From Echinococcus granulosus (lineage: Eukaryota > Platyhelminthes > Cestoda > Cyclophyllidea > Taeniidae): a stretch of 64,000 nt of DNA. Where the stretch lies: NCBI RefSeq assembly GCF_000524195.1, contig NW_020170387.1, positions 1,462,021-1,526,020 of the forward strand, read 5' to 3'. The position numbers and the translations under genes were made by a program. Below are positions 11,901-23,944 of this stretch, in pieces (the first letter of the stretch is position 1; each line of letters opens with the position of its first letter). A model generated the notes under the pieces. It worked only from the letters and a program-made list of their open reading frames with translations. It had not been told where the DNA came from and made no database searches.

Positions 11901-14273
11901 GCCCAGTTTCCAGCCGACGGATTTCTTGATAGTACGGAGGGAGACAAATCGCATTCCGCGTCATTTTCCCCGGTAAAATGGGCTTGCCACATCTCACATT
12001 GCCTTTAAGGGTTTCTAAAAGCTTGTAACCAAAAACCCCTATGTGAGGAACTGACAATCGCTATTTAGCGGAGATCGGCTAATTCTTGGGTTATAGTGGA
12101 TCTTCTTACTCTTGTAAATTGATTTTTTTAGAACTAGGTAGTATTATTTTACCCAAACAAGAATGCATTTAATTTGATCTATGATATTAGCCTCTGTAAA
12201 ATGGAGAGATTTTCGTGTTTACTTAAGGAGTAATTCTATATTTGTCCGACTTTTTTTAAAAAAGCAATTAATTGCTTCCGTAATATTGCAACTGATATCA
12301 TTGTGTTCCTGTAATTGATCTTGATGTTCAGCTTCAACTGGTGCCTTTGTTAATAAAAAGGCAAAATGATGTTTTCCATTAATTGTCTGATTTGGCCATG
12401 AATTACGCTCGATGGGAGTTGCTAAACGCCTTGATTATTTCAGCACGTTATGACCTTCCTACTATTCTCTGTATCGAGAAAATATTTACTCATACCTGAA
12501 ATTACTAAATTTTTTCCCTTTAGAAGCCTTCTACAACCTCACCATCGTACCTAGGGCCTTATGCAAATGAGGTAGGAACTCATTTAGTTTACTCCTTGTG
12601 TAGTATCTGTATCCCCCGGATATTACAATAACTTTCTATGCTATTTTTGCACATCCACTATTGAATGCCACTCATATGCACTGTCAAACTGAATCAAGGT
12701 ATTATTTAGATGAGTAAATATGACACCTGAAGGAGACACTTTTGAATGTGGAGGAAAACCCCTACTAGGATTTTGGCTACTTTTGAATTAAAATGTTTTT
12801 GCTTTTTTCTGTCAGGATGTCGTGGTAATAGAAGTTAGGGAGAAATCCACTCAACCACCACTTCAAAATCCTGGTGATGCTTCGAGTAGCGTGACCCAGC
12901 CCATGGTATGTCCCATCTATCCTCTATCCCTACAAGCCTCCAGTCTAAATGGTAACACCATTTTGTTTTGCAGCTTTTGCCAGTGCCACATCGGTTAGTA
13001 AAGCGTTTTGTTCCTCCAGTTCCGATAGTATGTCCACAGCTTCTACCATCCGGTCTCATGGTAATAACCTCGATAGCCTATTTGCCTTTTCTCTGTGTTC
13101 TTATCCATGCCATAGTTAGGAGTCATCGTCCCATCCCTGCATAATTTTCTTTTCCGCGCACATTGCAATCTTTCATTACAAGCCCTAACTACTTGCTGTT
13201 GAAATGGACTGGGCTAAAGTGCTCTTGACGCATTGCTCAATTGTTTGTGATGGGAACAGGTCCCATATTCCCAGGAGCCGTTTCGAACTGTTCCTTCAGA
13301 TCTGACCGGTAAAAATCTAGTTAACGACACCGAAATGAGGCCTCAAGCTAAAAGGATATCGTGTGATCTCAGTCCTCAGGTCATTCCACTTAAATATGGA
13401 ATGATTTGGGATGGTATTCGTTTAAAACAGATTTAGGGATGACCTCTCCTTTAAGTGCAAGATCAAGCCTAATTTTGGTAACTACAATGGTATATGGAAA
13501 GCCAGGCTAATCCGATTCAGGTGTAAGCTATAACAATTTTGTGTTACTGCCGTATTTTCAAGTCAGATTCACGTCTCTGAGTGAGAGACAACCCATCGAC
13601 TTTGGCCTTGTGGAATGCCATTTATTGGATCAGACAGCGTCTGTTTTTTAACTTGCCTCTTTAAGTTCCCCTAAAAGCTGCTTTTTTTGCCTTTAGTCCT
13701 CTTCTCAAAGCCAACCCGGACCCAGTCGTAGACAAAAGCCCAGCTTTCTACCCGATGATGTGAGCATTTATTGCCTTCTTTATTGCGTATTTTCTTGGTT
13801 TAATAGGCTTAGATTCGATTAAAAACTAGAGCAACATCTAGTACATGATTGTTGTGAATCAGAAATAGGTCTTTTTGGAGGTCATGCTGATAATGACTTG
13901 AGCCTTTTTATGCGATCAAGAAGGTAGCTTCCAGGTCATTTAAAATGGTCATTACTTCGCTTGCCTCCAACCCGGTGGATGCCTACTCTAGGGAGGCCGA
14001 GCCTTGTTACCAAGGCCTGCTGCGACGGATGAATTTCTTCACGATTGAGGAGCATACCCCCCACTAGGAGTTGATATACCGTTTTTCCATTTTTTATTAG
14101 TCTTTTGGCCGCAAATACCAACCTATTTTCGTTCATTGACCCCCACAGGGTTAGGTTTCTCAGGTCACACCTTTTCCTCCCTTTTACAGGAGACACCAGT
14201 CTGTCCCAAATGCCAAATTTGGCTGCCGGACAGAGACGCTCTGGAGATACATCTCGATACTTGCTTACAATGA
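5970..14273 (+). CDS. Low-complexity adaptor-like protein with C-terminal NEMO/optineurin-type zinc finger (complete, 15 exons)
   Basis: Exons: 5970-6069, 6103-6230, 6272-6409, 7283-7344, 9489-9616, 10049-10081, 10165-10214, 10440-11459, 11769-11972, 12524-12571, 12816-12905, 12974-13060, 13260-13379, 13697-13759, 14190-14273. Phases agree throughout and give 784 residues. The N-terminal 120 residues are predicted helical, rich in charged heptads. Residues 214-553, on one long exon, are low complexity (H, Q, Y, then S, P, R). Residues 554-600 form another charged helix. The protein ends with C762-x2-C765-x12-H778-x3-C782, two residues before the stop. That spacing and the CPKCQ start match the NEMO finger, and optineurin also ends in such a finger. 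In those families the finger binds ubiquitin. The likely role, as a ubiquitin-binding signalling or autophagy adaptor, is inference. The intron after 6230 uses a GC donor in this model. No NEMO CoZi coiled coil was seen. Confidence 0.8.
7180..7215. repeat. Small imperfect hairpin in an intron
   Basis: The 8-base arms CCACGGTA (7183-7190) and TACCGTGG (7203-7210) are perfect inverted repeats around a 12-base loop. Three more pairs form after a two-base bulge. The ten-base palindrome CTACCGGTAG abuts it at 7171-7180. The function is unknown and it may be chance. Confidence 0.4.
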
Positions 14274-15939
14274 GTTATCAGCTACCGTGCGTGTCATAGC
14301 TCGCCTCATCTTTTAGATTGAACCGAATGCTCCTCTCCTCTTATCCCAACATTACATTTATTTTTTGCGTCCCTCATGTTTTCACCGACCTTCCCACTAT
14401 TGTTGTTGACATTACTACCAGCCCGTTTATTTCTATTCACAAATCACGAAACCATTGTTCCATACAACTTTCAAAAGGCCTTACTGGTGGATTAAGCGGG
14501 TCTCAGCACGACTAGGGGATCTCAGGCAGAGAATATGGGAGGGACAGGATTGAAGGGGAATTAAAATTTTCAAGATCATCTGCAACTATTAATGATGGAT
14601 GGAGGATCGTCATGCATGGTGTGGAGGTGGTAAACCTCCGATCAGATGTGCATTTGCGGATTCGTAAACTACCATGTGTCTGCTTCGTGCACGTTTCCTA
14701 ACTTCATTCAGAGGTTATGGATTCCAACATGCTTAAATGGATGAGATGGGATGCAATTCTCAGTAGGGGTAAGCGTGTCCCGCGTGAACGAAATTGAGGC
14801 CTACCCAGCAGCAGAACGGGGGAACAGCGGGACTTGGTAATGGGTCACAAATGCTAAAATAACAATGCGATATGACCTCCGTTTTACGGACATTGACGGC
14901 GTGGGGCCCGCTGTCGCGTCATTAGTTTAGTTTTAATGAGTCGAATTACTATGAGAAAACAACGGTACGAAGTACAACAGCACCAAAGGTCTAGGAAATG
15001 GGCATTATCTGAGAAGTGTCTGGATTTATTCCTAGGGGCTTCAAAACTTGTATTCTGTTAAAAAAGTGTAGATTTTATAACTCAGCAGTGCAGGGTTTTG
15101 CAAATGCCTACCAGCTCCAGAGGCCAGGTCTATCAATGGTTGGATTCGATCCGAGGGATTACGCAGATGAAAGCAGGATTTGATGATACAGACTACTTTG
15201 TCTAAAAAAGTGCGCCTGCTTCAGCATTTACAGGGCTCTAGTCGCATGAAGCAGTCGACAAGTGCCCTATTGCGGTGGTGGATACAAAAGTCCCCAAAAC
15301 TAGTACCGTCAGTTTTTTGTATCGGGACTGAAGTGACTTCCGGCACGTTCAGTTTAACATTTTGCACTGCTGGTAAAAAACCCATTTGTCGCGACCAAAA
15401 GACTGAATCTGCAAAGCCCCCAAGCTCATCTACGTACGAGGCGCGCATGCATTTAGACAAACGTGGCTATACAAACAAACACCGAATAAATCAATTGGTA
15501 GTAAGGTAAATAAAAATGGTCCCGTAATGGTTTAGATATAAGATATGGACAAATTTCAATGGGTCGCCAGCAGAACGACAAAAATTCTGTTAAAAACCCC
15601 GAAATCTATGAATTTTGAAGGATGTTGGAAGAAAAAATTCAAATGCTACCAATATGACTCTCGCAACTTTTTATTCGGGGCATCAACGTGCACAAGCAGC
15701 AAAGATATTCACAAATTTGCCTTTAATATAATCGAATATGACTATGGATTTTTAAAGAGCTGATTATATAATGTCATAGAGTGAAAATATTTTTATGGAA
15801 TAAAAAGGGCCCAAGTATGTTCGGTCTTTGGTGAGTTTAACTGGTAACTGCTTCAATGCTTTATTTGCCATTTGTTTATACGAGGTATGTGGTCCGGGTT
15901 CTGTTAGTTTTGAAGCCTTGGTGCTCTGCCTTTTGTGCA
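14274..15939. other. Intergenic spacer between the zinc-finger gene and PHRF1
   Basis: No convincing gene is seen. A 79-codon open frame on the minus strand (15221-15460) has a mildly protein-like composition, but no family was recognised and no splice sites support it. AATAAA-like sequences occur near 15484 and 15508, far beyond the upstream stop codon. 5' untranslated or missing 5' exons of PHRF1 could lie here. Confidence 0.4.
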
Positions 15940-18900
15940 ATGAAGCTGATAGATTTTATAAAATTACAGAACGCTGGTATCTGTTGCTTATGCACAGAGT
16001 CTTTAAAGTCGGAGAACGCGACACCCTCTTGTTGCGAACATAGCTTTCATGTCGACTGCCTTAAAAAATGGACGGAGGAACACAAATCAGAGAGCCATTG
16101 TAGATGTCCCATCGTAACTTGTGGTCGCATTTATACAGCCATAAGCGTTCGAGGCTCTATTGGTGGGCCAATACGAGAGAACATTTCACTTGCTGTTGAC
16201 AATCAGTGTCCCATTTGTTGTGAAGAAATCCAGCCGCCTGTAGCGATTCCGGAGTCTTGTAACCACCAATTTTGCGTCACCTGCCTAAGTGAATGGGCTA
16301 AGGTTCGGCATGAGTGTCCCCTTGATCGTGGCCCCTTTGAACTGATGCTCCTATCTTCATACATTGGTGGACCGATCGTTGAGCGGGTATGATTCGCTTT
16401 GGTGTTTGATAAATTTTTGATGTCATCTTATTGCGTCCAACAGTTTATTCCCCTCTAGGTGTTAGTATTGATTCACTTAACATTTACATTGTCCTTTGCA
16501 GTAAGTTTGCAGACTGGTTCTAGTGGTGTTCTTTTAACGGGTCACTCACTTTAAGCTTGTTATAAGGATTTGTACATTATAACGGATAATTAAGTTCTCA
16601 TCTTAAGCCTTAGTCGTTCTTTCAAGTCTGATGTGGGTTTCATGTTTTTCGAATATTCCAGCGGCCCCCTCCACCCGCTTTCGTGCCACCACCGGAGGAG
16701 GAGGATACCACCGAATGTGAAATTTGCCATTCACCAGAAGATGAGGCGTACCTGCTTCTGTGTGATGGCTGTGACAAAGGATATCACACGTACTGCTTGC
16801 CCAATCCCCTTTCTGAAATCCCAGAAGGAGACTGGTTCTGCCCCGATTGTGAATGCGAACGCGTTCAAACGCAGCAAGGGGCGAATTCAGTAGCTACCAT
16901 ACACCCTCGGCGCAGTGGACGCCGATTACGATTCCGCCATTCACTTGCCGACCTCTCGGCAGAGGAGATCAGTAGTTTGGAAGAGTCTGAAGGCGGTGAG
17001 GAGGAGGAGGATGTGGAGGGCTTGGGCTCCTGTTTGTACCTCTCCACCCAGTCTCAGGAGCGTCTTGCTCACATCGCGGAACGACGTCATCGGGGCACGG
17101 GTCTGTTGCGTGATCTCATCGAACACCTCTCAGTCAGAGCTGAGAGGGAACAACAAGAGAGACGTCGCAATCGGAGACTGCGTCAGAGGCGACGTGTCCG
17201 TTTGGCGATATCCTTCAGTGAACCATCACTTTCGGCACAAAATGTCACTTCATCGCCTTCAGTGAGCTATCTTAATTTCTTACAGTTTTGAGAAAGGGGA
17301 TTTAAACTTATATGGCACTGCAAGAATTCATGTGAATTGTATTCTAATATACCTGCGTTGGTTGAGTGAATCATTCGAATTTTGGCCCTTTCGGATATTT
17401 TAAACTTTTGCATCGTATTTACACTAGTTGTCATTTATTGTTATTACTAACATTTGATTGGTGTCCTCACTTTGCCTGACTCTGTGCGGGGTTTCGTTGC
17501 TACATTATGACTAACTTTAAATTCTTCTGAAAGACCAACTGCCATTCAGCCATATTCCAGTGGGGACTTTAGCCTGTTTCACATTCCTTGGTGGTCCCAA
17601 GCAGCATCTTTTAACCTATAAGACGATTCATTCCTCTTCATTGTGCTTCTAGTGACACCAGTTGGTCCTGGTTTGCAGCAAAATTGCTCTTTTCATTTTA
17701 TCAGGGTTGGACGACTTATTTTAAATTCGTCACCAATCCTTTTTTAAATGATTTTTAAGAATGAATATGAGTACATGCATGGGTATCAAGGTCTATTTTA
17801 ATGCATACGGAAAGTAGTTGCATACTTTGTAAAGTCTTATTTATTAGTAGACGTTCTTATATTGTGTTGGTGGTTATTTGTTTTCGTTTTGTTCCTTTTT
17901 GCTGTTGTTCTTCTCTCCGTAAAACATCTGTTAATGTTAGAAGTCTTTTCATTTTAAACGACATAAAGTTCGTTTTAGGGCGCTGCGGCCACCACCAGCA
18001 CCAGCGAAGGGAACTCATGCATAATTCGTAAACGCCGCAGAGTTGTGGGCTTTTCCTCGTCGGATTCTGAGGAAGAGGAAGAGACTTCATCTCCCGCGTC
18101 ACCACCGCTTACTCGAAGGCAAGAGGGCCCCTTTTCCCCATCACCCTCCTCCTCCCACCAGCGATTACAATCAACACCTGTGCGTGACCTCCACGATGTA
18201 CGGAAATGCGTTTTTTTATTAGACTAGCAAAAAAACCCATGTTTGTTTCACTTTTTAAGCAGTTCAAGCCCCCACGTAAACTTTGGTCATGCTGTAAAAG
18301 CATTAGAATAGTGCTTCATGTTGATTAGCAAAATAAATCCGGTGTTTATCGTCTTGGAAAGTTCAACAACAACAGCAAAGCCTTGAATACAGCTTATTAA
18401 AACAAGATATCGATATTTCGACTTCGTTCACGTTCCAGTAATGCACCCTTTTTATCGCGTAAGGGTTGCCTTGAAGAGAAGAATAATTAACCCCATTTTC
18501 TACTGTTTTATTGAGTCGCCCTTAGAAACTCATAAGGTATAATTTCCGGTCCCTTTTCAGCAGTCTTCGCATCACAATTTGCCATCTACGTCCACTGAAT
18601 CAGGTGTCGTGGTGCCTGGTAACAGTCGGGCTGATGACAGCAGTCGCGATATCTTCGCCTCATTCACAACCGATCCGAATCTCAGCACCATTGTGGAAGA
18701 GATTCACGAAATCGCGTCGAGGAAGAAGGAGAAACGGTCCAGTTGTGGTTCCAGTAAGACTGCAAAGAGAAGGAGGAAAAAACAGAACGCCAAACATCAA
18801 CTAAAGACAGTTGATAGAAGCTTCGTTTTAAGAGCACGTGGGAGTGTCCAAAGGAGCCGGGTTTCGGTCAAGCGAAGGACTCAAATAAATAGGAGGAAGA

Positions 18901-20752
18901 AGGGGAGGCGCCTGCGTCTCAGCGCATCTCAGAAGAGGAATCAGAGCTCTGTATGTCGTGTTGATAGATGTGCAATCCTTGTTAGTTAGATAGCCAGCTC
19001 GATCGGTATTTCCTTGTTTCAGCTGACTGGTTTGATCCCTCCTTCTACAAGTACTCATTCTGGGCGCAAGGCGCGTCGCAGTAATCGAAAACTACCCATT
19101 CCGAAGCTTTCAATATTGGGAAGCGAACTAGATTGCGGGTAGATGTACTAAATTATTTCATCTTGTAAACAACAACCGATGCGGTCGCACGAGTAGACTA
19201 CTCACAGACTCGTTTATGTTTAATACAACTCTGTTTGCTTCACATACAGCCGTAGAACTGCAATGAAAGCCTTGGTGACTTATCGCCTCTGTTCCCTTTT
19301 TAGATTGGTTTTCGAATCAGAAGATGATGGTAACAAGGAACGGTATGTAGTACTGATTTAACGTCTTTTTTACGGGTTGCCCTAGGTGCAAATTATTTCT
19401 TCAAATGCTTGTACTCACACCTCCTTGGCCTAAAACATTTTTACACAGCATTGCGAAGTGTCATTTTATAATTTAAACCCAATGTTTGGTGTGAGCAATT
19501 TTTTATTCGTGACGGTTACTTAATGTAACGTTTGGTTTTTTTTACCTGAAAGGTCTTCGTTTGTCCTTACTTAATATGCTTAACTTTACCCTAACATCGA
19601 AACTTTGTCTGTAGTTTGACTCGGATTTGATACATCTCTGTTACTATAATACGTGTATTAGGTATTTTACTGACAAAAGTGCTTTTATACTAGACCAACT
19701 CCAACTTCTTCCAGTAATAAAGGCATCACCACCCCTTCTACTTCCTCTGCTTCGGTGGGCCTTTTGAGTCGTCTCGAGGCCGACCAATCCTCTCTATTTC
19801 AATTTCGCATTTCAAATATGCACGTGAATCCGGATAATTCTCTCTCTCCGATTAAAATTGCACCCCCACTCCAGCCTAAGCGTAGCGAGGCTGCGTCGAG
19901 GGTAATCCCAGAGCAGGTTTCGCCTCCGGTCCGCCTCGTTACGAATATTAATAGGATGCAGGCTACCACGTCTTCGGGGCTTCAATCCTCGAAGCCTAGC
20001 AAGTCATTGGCTCTACCGGAGGAGGTATCAGCCAAGTCCTCCACATCTACTTTGTCCTTCCCCTCAACGTGGACCTCGGAGGGGGCTCTGCGTGTCCGCA
20101 GTTTACTAGTAGCACATCTACTTCGGACTCATCCCTCCCTGACTGATAAGGCTACCAAGATGCGCCTCATTCAAAGGGCTCTCTCCAAGGTATCCAAGAT
20201 GGTGTTTGGTGATGATCTTTTAGTATTATTTTGCATCATTCTCTATAGATTGATTCGGTTTCAAAAAGATATGATGAGGGTGTAATCTAGCCTTACTTCT
20301 ATCATAGATATAATTGGTTATTTCACTCAAGAGCTTTCTAGTGATTGCTCAGGTCATTTAATTTAAAAAGCCGCTTTTCATAGATGGAACAAAGACGTTG
20401 TCAGTCGCGTTAGTAGAGGAAGTAGCCTCTTTTTTAGCGTACTGGAGGCTGAGTCTAGTGGCCTAGAAGACATTTTCACCAACAGCGGGCATACAACTGA
20501 AATGGGTTATTCTATTATGGGAATTGCCGGTTTTGCGTGTTTCAACTCATTCCGTCAAAATTAATTAGCCTGTAGTTTATAAAGTTTGTGGAACGATGAA
20601 GTAATTGGATTCTAAGTCATCTGATCAAAAGAGTAGGAGTTATTATCGTTTTCTTGCAGATCCTCTCGAAAAAACCGAATCGTGTGACGGAGGAAAAAAT
20701 GAGGAAGTTAGTTGACGACTACGTGGAATTTTACCGTCGCTATCCTCTATAG
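15940..20752 (+). CDS. PHRF1: PHRF1-like PHD and RING finger protein with tandem RING units (8 exons)
   Basis: PHRF1 is a nuclear ubiquitin ligase that reads chromatin through its PHD finger and contacts the RNA polymerase II tail through a C-terminal SRI domain. Exons: 15940-16386, 16662-17261, 17979-18197, 18561-18950, 19023-19138, 19304-19342, 19715-20189, 20660-20752. All are in phase and give 792 residues, against about 1650 in human. RING-H2-like unit: C15, C18, C32, H34, H37, C40, then C56 and C61. Second RING: C90, C93, C107, H109, C112, C115, C126, D129, the human PHRF1 pattern ending CPLDR. PHD: C168, C171, C183, C186, H191, C194, C209, C212. An acidic stretch and arginine/lysine-rich blocks follow. 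The last 70 residues, ending EFYRRYPL, match the SRI-like tail. The start is uncertain: the ATG at 15940 is the nearest to the first RING, and an upstream exon is possible. Confidence 0.9.
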
Positions 20753-23134
20753 AGCCATAATTGTGCATTTTGTGTTTTATTTTGTAAAAAGACGTATCTA
20801 GTTGCATTTGATAACTTTCCCGGCTGATGACACGGATCTTCAGTGGCTTTTAAATGGTTTGTTTTATGAAAGCTAATTAGGTACATGTTCTATCACTGTT
20901 ACTTTGTTCTTCACCACGTGCTCGTTGGGGTATTTGCGATTTAAATGTTTATAAGCACACAGTTGATAGCTTGTTTGGTCCTCTTTTCGATCTGATAGCA
21001 GGTTGAGACACGAAGGACCTTGTAGGCCGAATTCCGATGGATACCATACTAATTTACTCTGGTGCAGATGTACTTTTCCCATTTTTAGGTTTCAGTAAGT
21101 CAGGAGTCCTCATATTGACACAGACAAATTTTCTTTAAGTGTTGGTAATTTTTCGCGAACACAGCTAAATGCTTCCATGAAGGGGGATGTATCGTCTACT
21201 TAGTTGGGATAGAGGTGTCTTATATGTCAAATTAATGGTCATTGGGAAAAAAAAGTTGGACGGATAATTTGATCAATAATTTACTGGATTCAGACGAGGA
21301 GCCGGATAATTTCACTCCTTGGATTTCGGTTAGGAAACTCCTCTACCCTATGGGATGACCACGGCCTTAGGGTGGATGGGTAGTTACAGCTCTAGCGGCA
21401 AGTGGTTGATGTGGTCCTGTGGAATTCCGTCGGAATTCAGTTCTGAGATTCTGTGACGGTCGTCGTTCCACCATGTAGCTGACAGTTTGGGTTGGAATGA
21501 AGCGCGAATCCGGTCGCTTGCCTCTGGGTGGGTGCGGTCAGTGGAGGTTATAACGATGTGGTCTTGAGGGGAAATCATGTTGGTAGGGGTGTCGTCAATT
21601 CCCGAATCTTAAGGGGGAGGCGGATGGATCAGCTAATGTGGTTCAGGAGGGACTAAACTTGGTCGAACCAATATTTGGGGGAGTAACGCCTCACGCGCTT
21701 AATCTATGAAGTGGTGCTTTACACGGAATTCCAGAAAGTCCACCCATTCGTTTGAGAGGAGAGGTGCTTAAGCGAGTGGACATCACTCGCCTGAGCAATT
21801 AGAATTGCGATAGGTGAATTCCACATCACAGAAGTGACTGCGGAAGTACAACTCAGTGGAGACGTGTGCCGTGCTTGAGCCACCATGTGTAGCTCCTCTG
21901 GGGCTACATGCATTTCGCAGATCTTTCGAATTATCGTGCCTGCAAACTTGTTGGGTATCGATGAGGATTCCGCCAATCTTGAAACCCATGTGCAGGCTAT
22001 ACTGCCCAAGAGAAGTGTCAAAATAGTGACTTTGATTAGATGGAACAATTGACTCTGCGGTAAAGTGAGTTGAGTTGTAGGTGCTTTTTTGTCAACGATC
22101 TTGCTTGGTTTGCAAGATTAGGACATTTTATGAGTCGTACACAAGCGAGACGTGCGACTTTTGACAACAATGAAAACTGCTGCAATTGAAGGCGACTTTA
22201 ATGAGCTAAAGCTATTCAAAACAAAAAAGAACGCGGACGAAGTAAATTGAAATTGATGTAGGCTTTAACGTTGGCTGGCTTCAGGGTTGTGTACAGGTAT
22301 CGCAAACTCTTATGTATTTCTAGTTAGTCTACTACTTCTCAATAAATAAAAGGACAACGAAGCACCGATTTCTTACACAGCCACAAAGGACTCTGTAGGA
22401 CATTTTTTACTTTAGGTTGTGTGTACTTAATTTACTTCCATGTCCACTTAAATTTCGTCCTTTCACTGTTTACGGTGCCCATGCTTTTACAAAAACGGTT
22501 AAGCTTAAAGGAAAAAGAACTCAAAACTTATAACAAGCTTGAAAAGAAAAAAACACAAACAGCTTTAATCACTAGTAAAACAATTCCACAATGTATAATT
22601 GGTTTATTGGTGTAGCGCTCCAAGTCTTCTCTGAAGTCCTACTAATCCAAAGCGGTGTGGTCGAACAGTCAGCACACAGAAGGACTGGTGGGCTACGAGC
22701 ACCCTCCGAGGGCCATGCCGCCGAGTGGAAGTAGAAATGATCTTCCAGCACAGTTTCCATATACTCTAAGAGTGTCATAGAACAGAAATGAGTTGCCACT
22801 ACAAGTTCCAAATGCCAACTTAAAGCGGTGGATTTCATGACGTGGAAACTAGTCCCATCTTTGAAACCAACCTCAGTTCAAATTTTTAGCTTTTGAAAAG
22901 TAAGCTGTTTAGTATTTTGTAAAGCTACAAGTGTAAACTATTAGTGTTATTGAGAAGGGAAATGAGAAAGTTAACTAAACTTTTAAGTGCCAGTGCTCAT
23001 TTCCTCGTCCAAGCTACGTGTCCAAAGCAATAGACTGATTTAAAAATTCAAACCAGCCTAATCAATGAGGAAGGACGGATTCTGCAATAAATTTTGCACT
23101 CATTCCAAACAAGGCGTAGTGAGTAAATTGGACA
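20753..23134. other. Intergenic region, possible degenerate element
   Basis: No gene is recognised. From about 21280 to 22080 the sequence is richer in G and C. It holds overlapping minus-strand frames (21384-21578 and 21719-22048) interrupted by stops, which could be a decayed mobile element. No reverse transcriptase, integrase or transposase motif could be read, so it is left unnamed. Confidence 0.35.
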
Positions 23135-23944
23135 ATGGGAGGTCGAGAGTCGAAGTCGGACTCAGAATGTGATTGCTGCCCTGAATGCGCGGCACAGCAT
23201 AGATTTCATCCAACGAGGGGACAAAGGTACAGGACCAGAAGACTTCTCCACAACGCCAGTTTGCATCAGCAGGCTGGATGTCACGGTCACTCTCTGTTTA
23301 ACAACCCCGAAAACATTCGTGTCAATTTGGCAGATGAGCTCAGTTTACCAAGCCCTGAGGCAAATGAATACGATCTGCTGAAAGAAAAAGAAACCGAGAT
23401 TGAGGCAAATCTTTCTTCTTCAAATGCGACAGTTGACTTTCCAAGTTTAAAATCATCCTCACCGGTGGAGATGCCTAAGCAGTGTTCTGAACTCTCGACT
23501 AAACAATCGAAAATTCGAGCTGAAAGACCGAAATTCCAAAGAACTTCTAAACAAATGAACAGAAGAAATGTGTTCTTTCAGGGTGCCACCCCGTGTAGAG
23601 ACGAGAATCCCTATAACTCTCATACCCCAAGACAAACCCCGTGGCCCAATTACCTGCGTCAAGGGGTACCTCAACAGCACACGAGTAACGAAGTCGGAGT
23701 AATTTCTTCCACTTCTGTCACGGATGCCTCTTCTCTGTGTTTTGAGGATAGCTACAGGGACTTTTTGCCCCACGAATGTGGGAGGTGCATCACGGAGCAG
23801 GATATGATAAGCTTGTTTGAGTTTGAGAAACTTGAGAGGGAATGTGACGCTGCCTGCATGAAGAGGGTGCCCCCGATGCCAAAAGCTCGGAGAACCAAAA
23901 TGATTCAGCGGGCTCTTGCGGAGACAACTGTCAGGACAGCGTAG
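23135..23944 (+). CDS. Orphan protein with N-myristoylation signal and cysteine cluster (single exon)
   Basis: An uninterrupted 269-residue frame begins at an ATG in good context (GACAATGG). The start MGGRESKSD fits the N-myristoyltransferase consensus, with glycine at 2 and serine at 6. It is followed by a cluster of C12, C14, C15 and C18, suitable for palmitoylation or metal binding. The middle is hydrophilic and rich in S, Q, N and R, so probably disordered. The C-terminal third holds a second cysteine pair (CGRC) and a charged helix ending with a basic KARRTKMIQRAL segment. There is no signal peptide or transmembrane segment. I recognise no family. A membrane-tethered signalling or scaffold role is inference from the lipid signal only. 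Length, composition and start context make a real gene likely, though a missing second exon cannot be excluded. Confidence 0.65.
   Translation: MGGRESKSDSECDCCPECAAQHRFHPTRGQRYRTRRLLHNASLHQQAGCHGHSLFNNPENIRVNLADELSLPSPEANEYDLLKEKETEIEANLSSSNATVDFPSLKSSSPVEMPKQCSELSTKQSKIRAERPKFQRTSKQMNRRNVFFQGATPCRDENPYNSHTPRQTPWPNYLRQGVPQQHTSNEVGVISSTSVTDASSLCFEDSYRDFLPHECGRCITEQDMISLFEFEKLERECDAACMKRVPPMPKARRTKMIQRALAETTVRTA

Noticed and set aside
15221..15460. 79-codon minus-strand frame with some protein-like composition
   Set aside because: No recognisable motif, no splice support and no neighbouring exons; kept only as a remark on the spacer.
15856..15939. Upstream ATG extension of PHRF1 at 15856
   Set aside because: The added 28 residues are hydrophobic and unlike a PHRF1 N-terminus. 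The ATG at 15940 is preferred, though a missing 5' exon remains possible.
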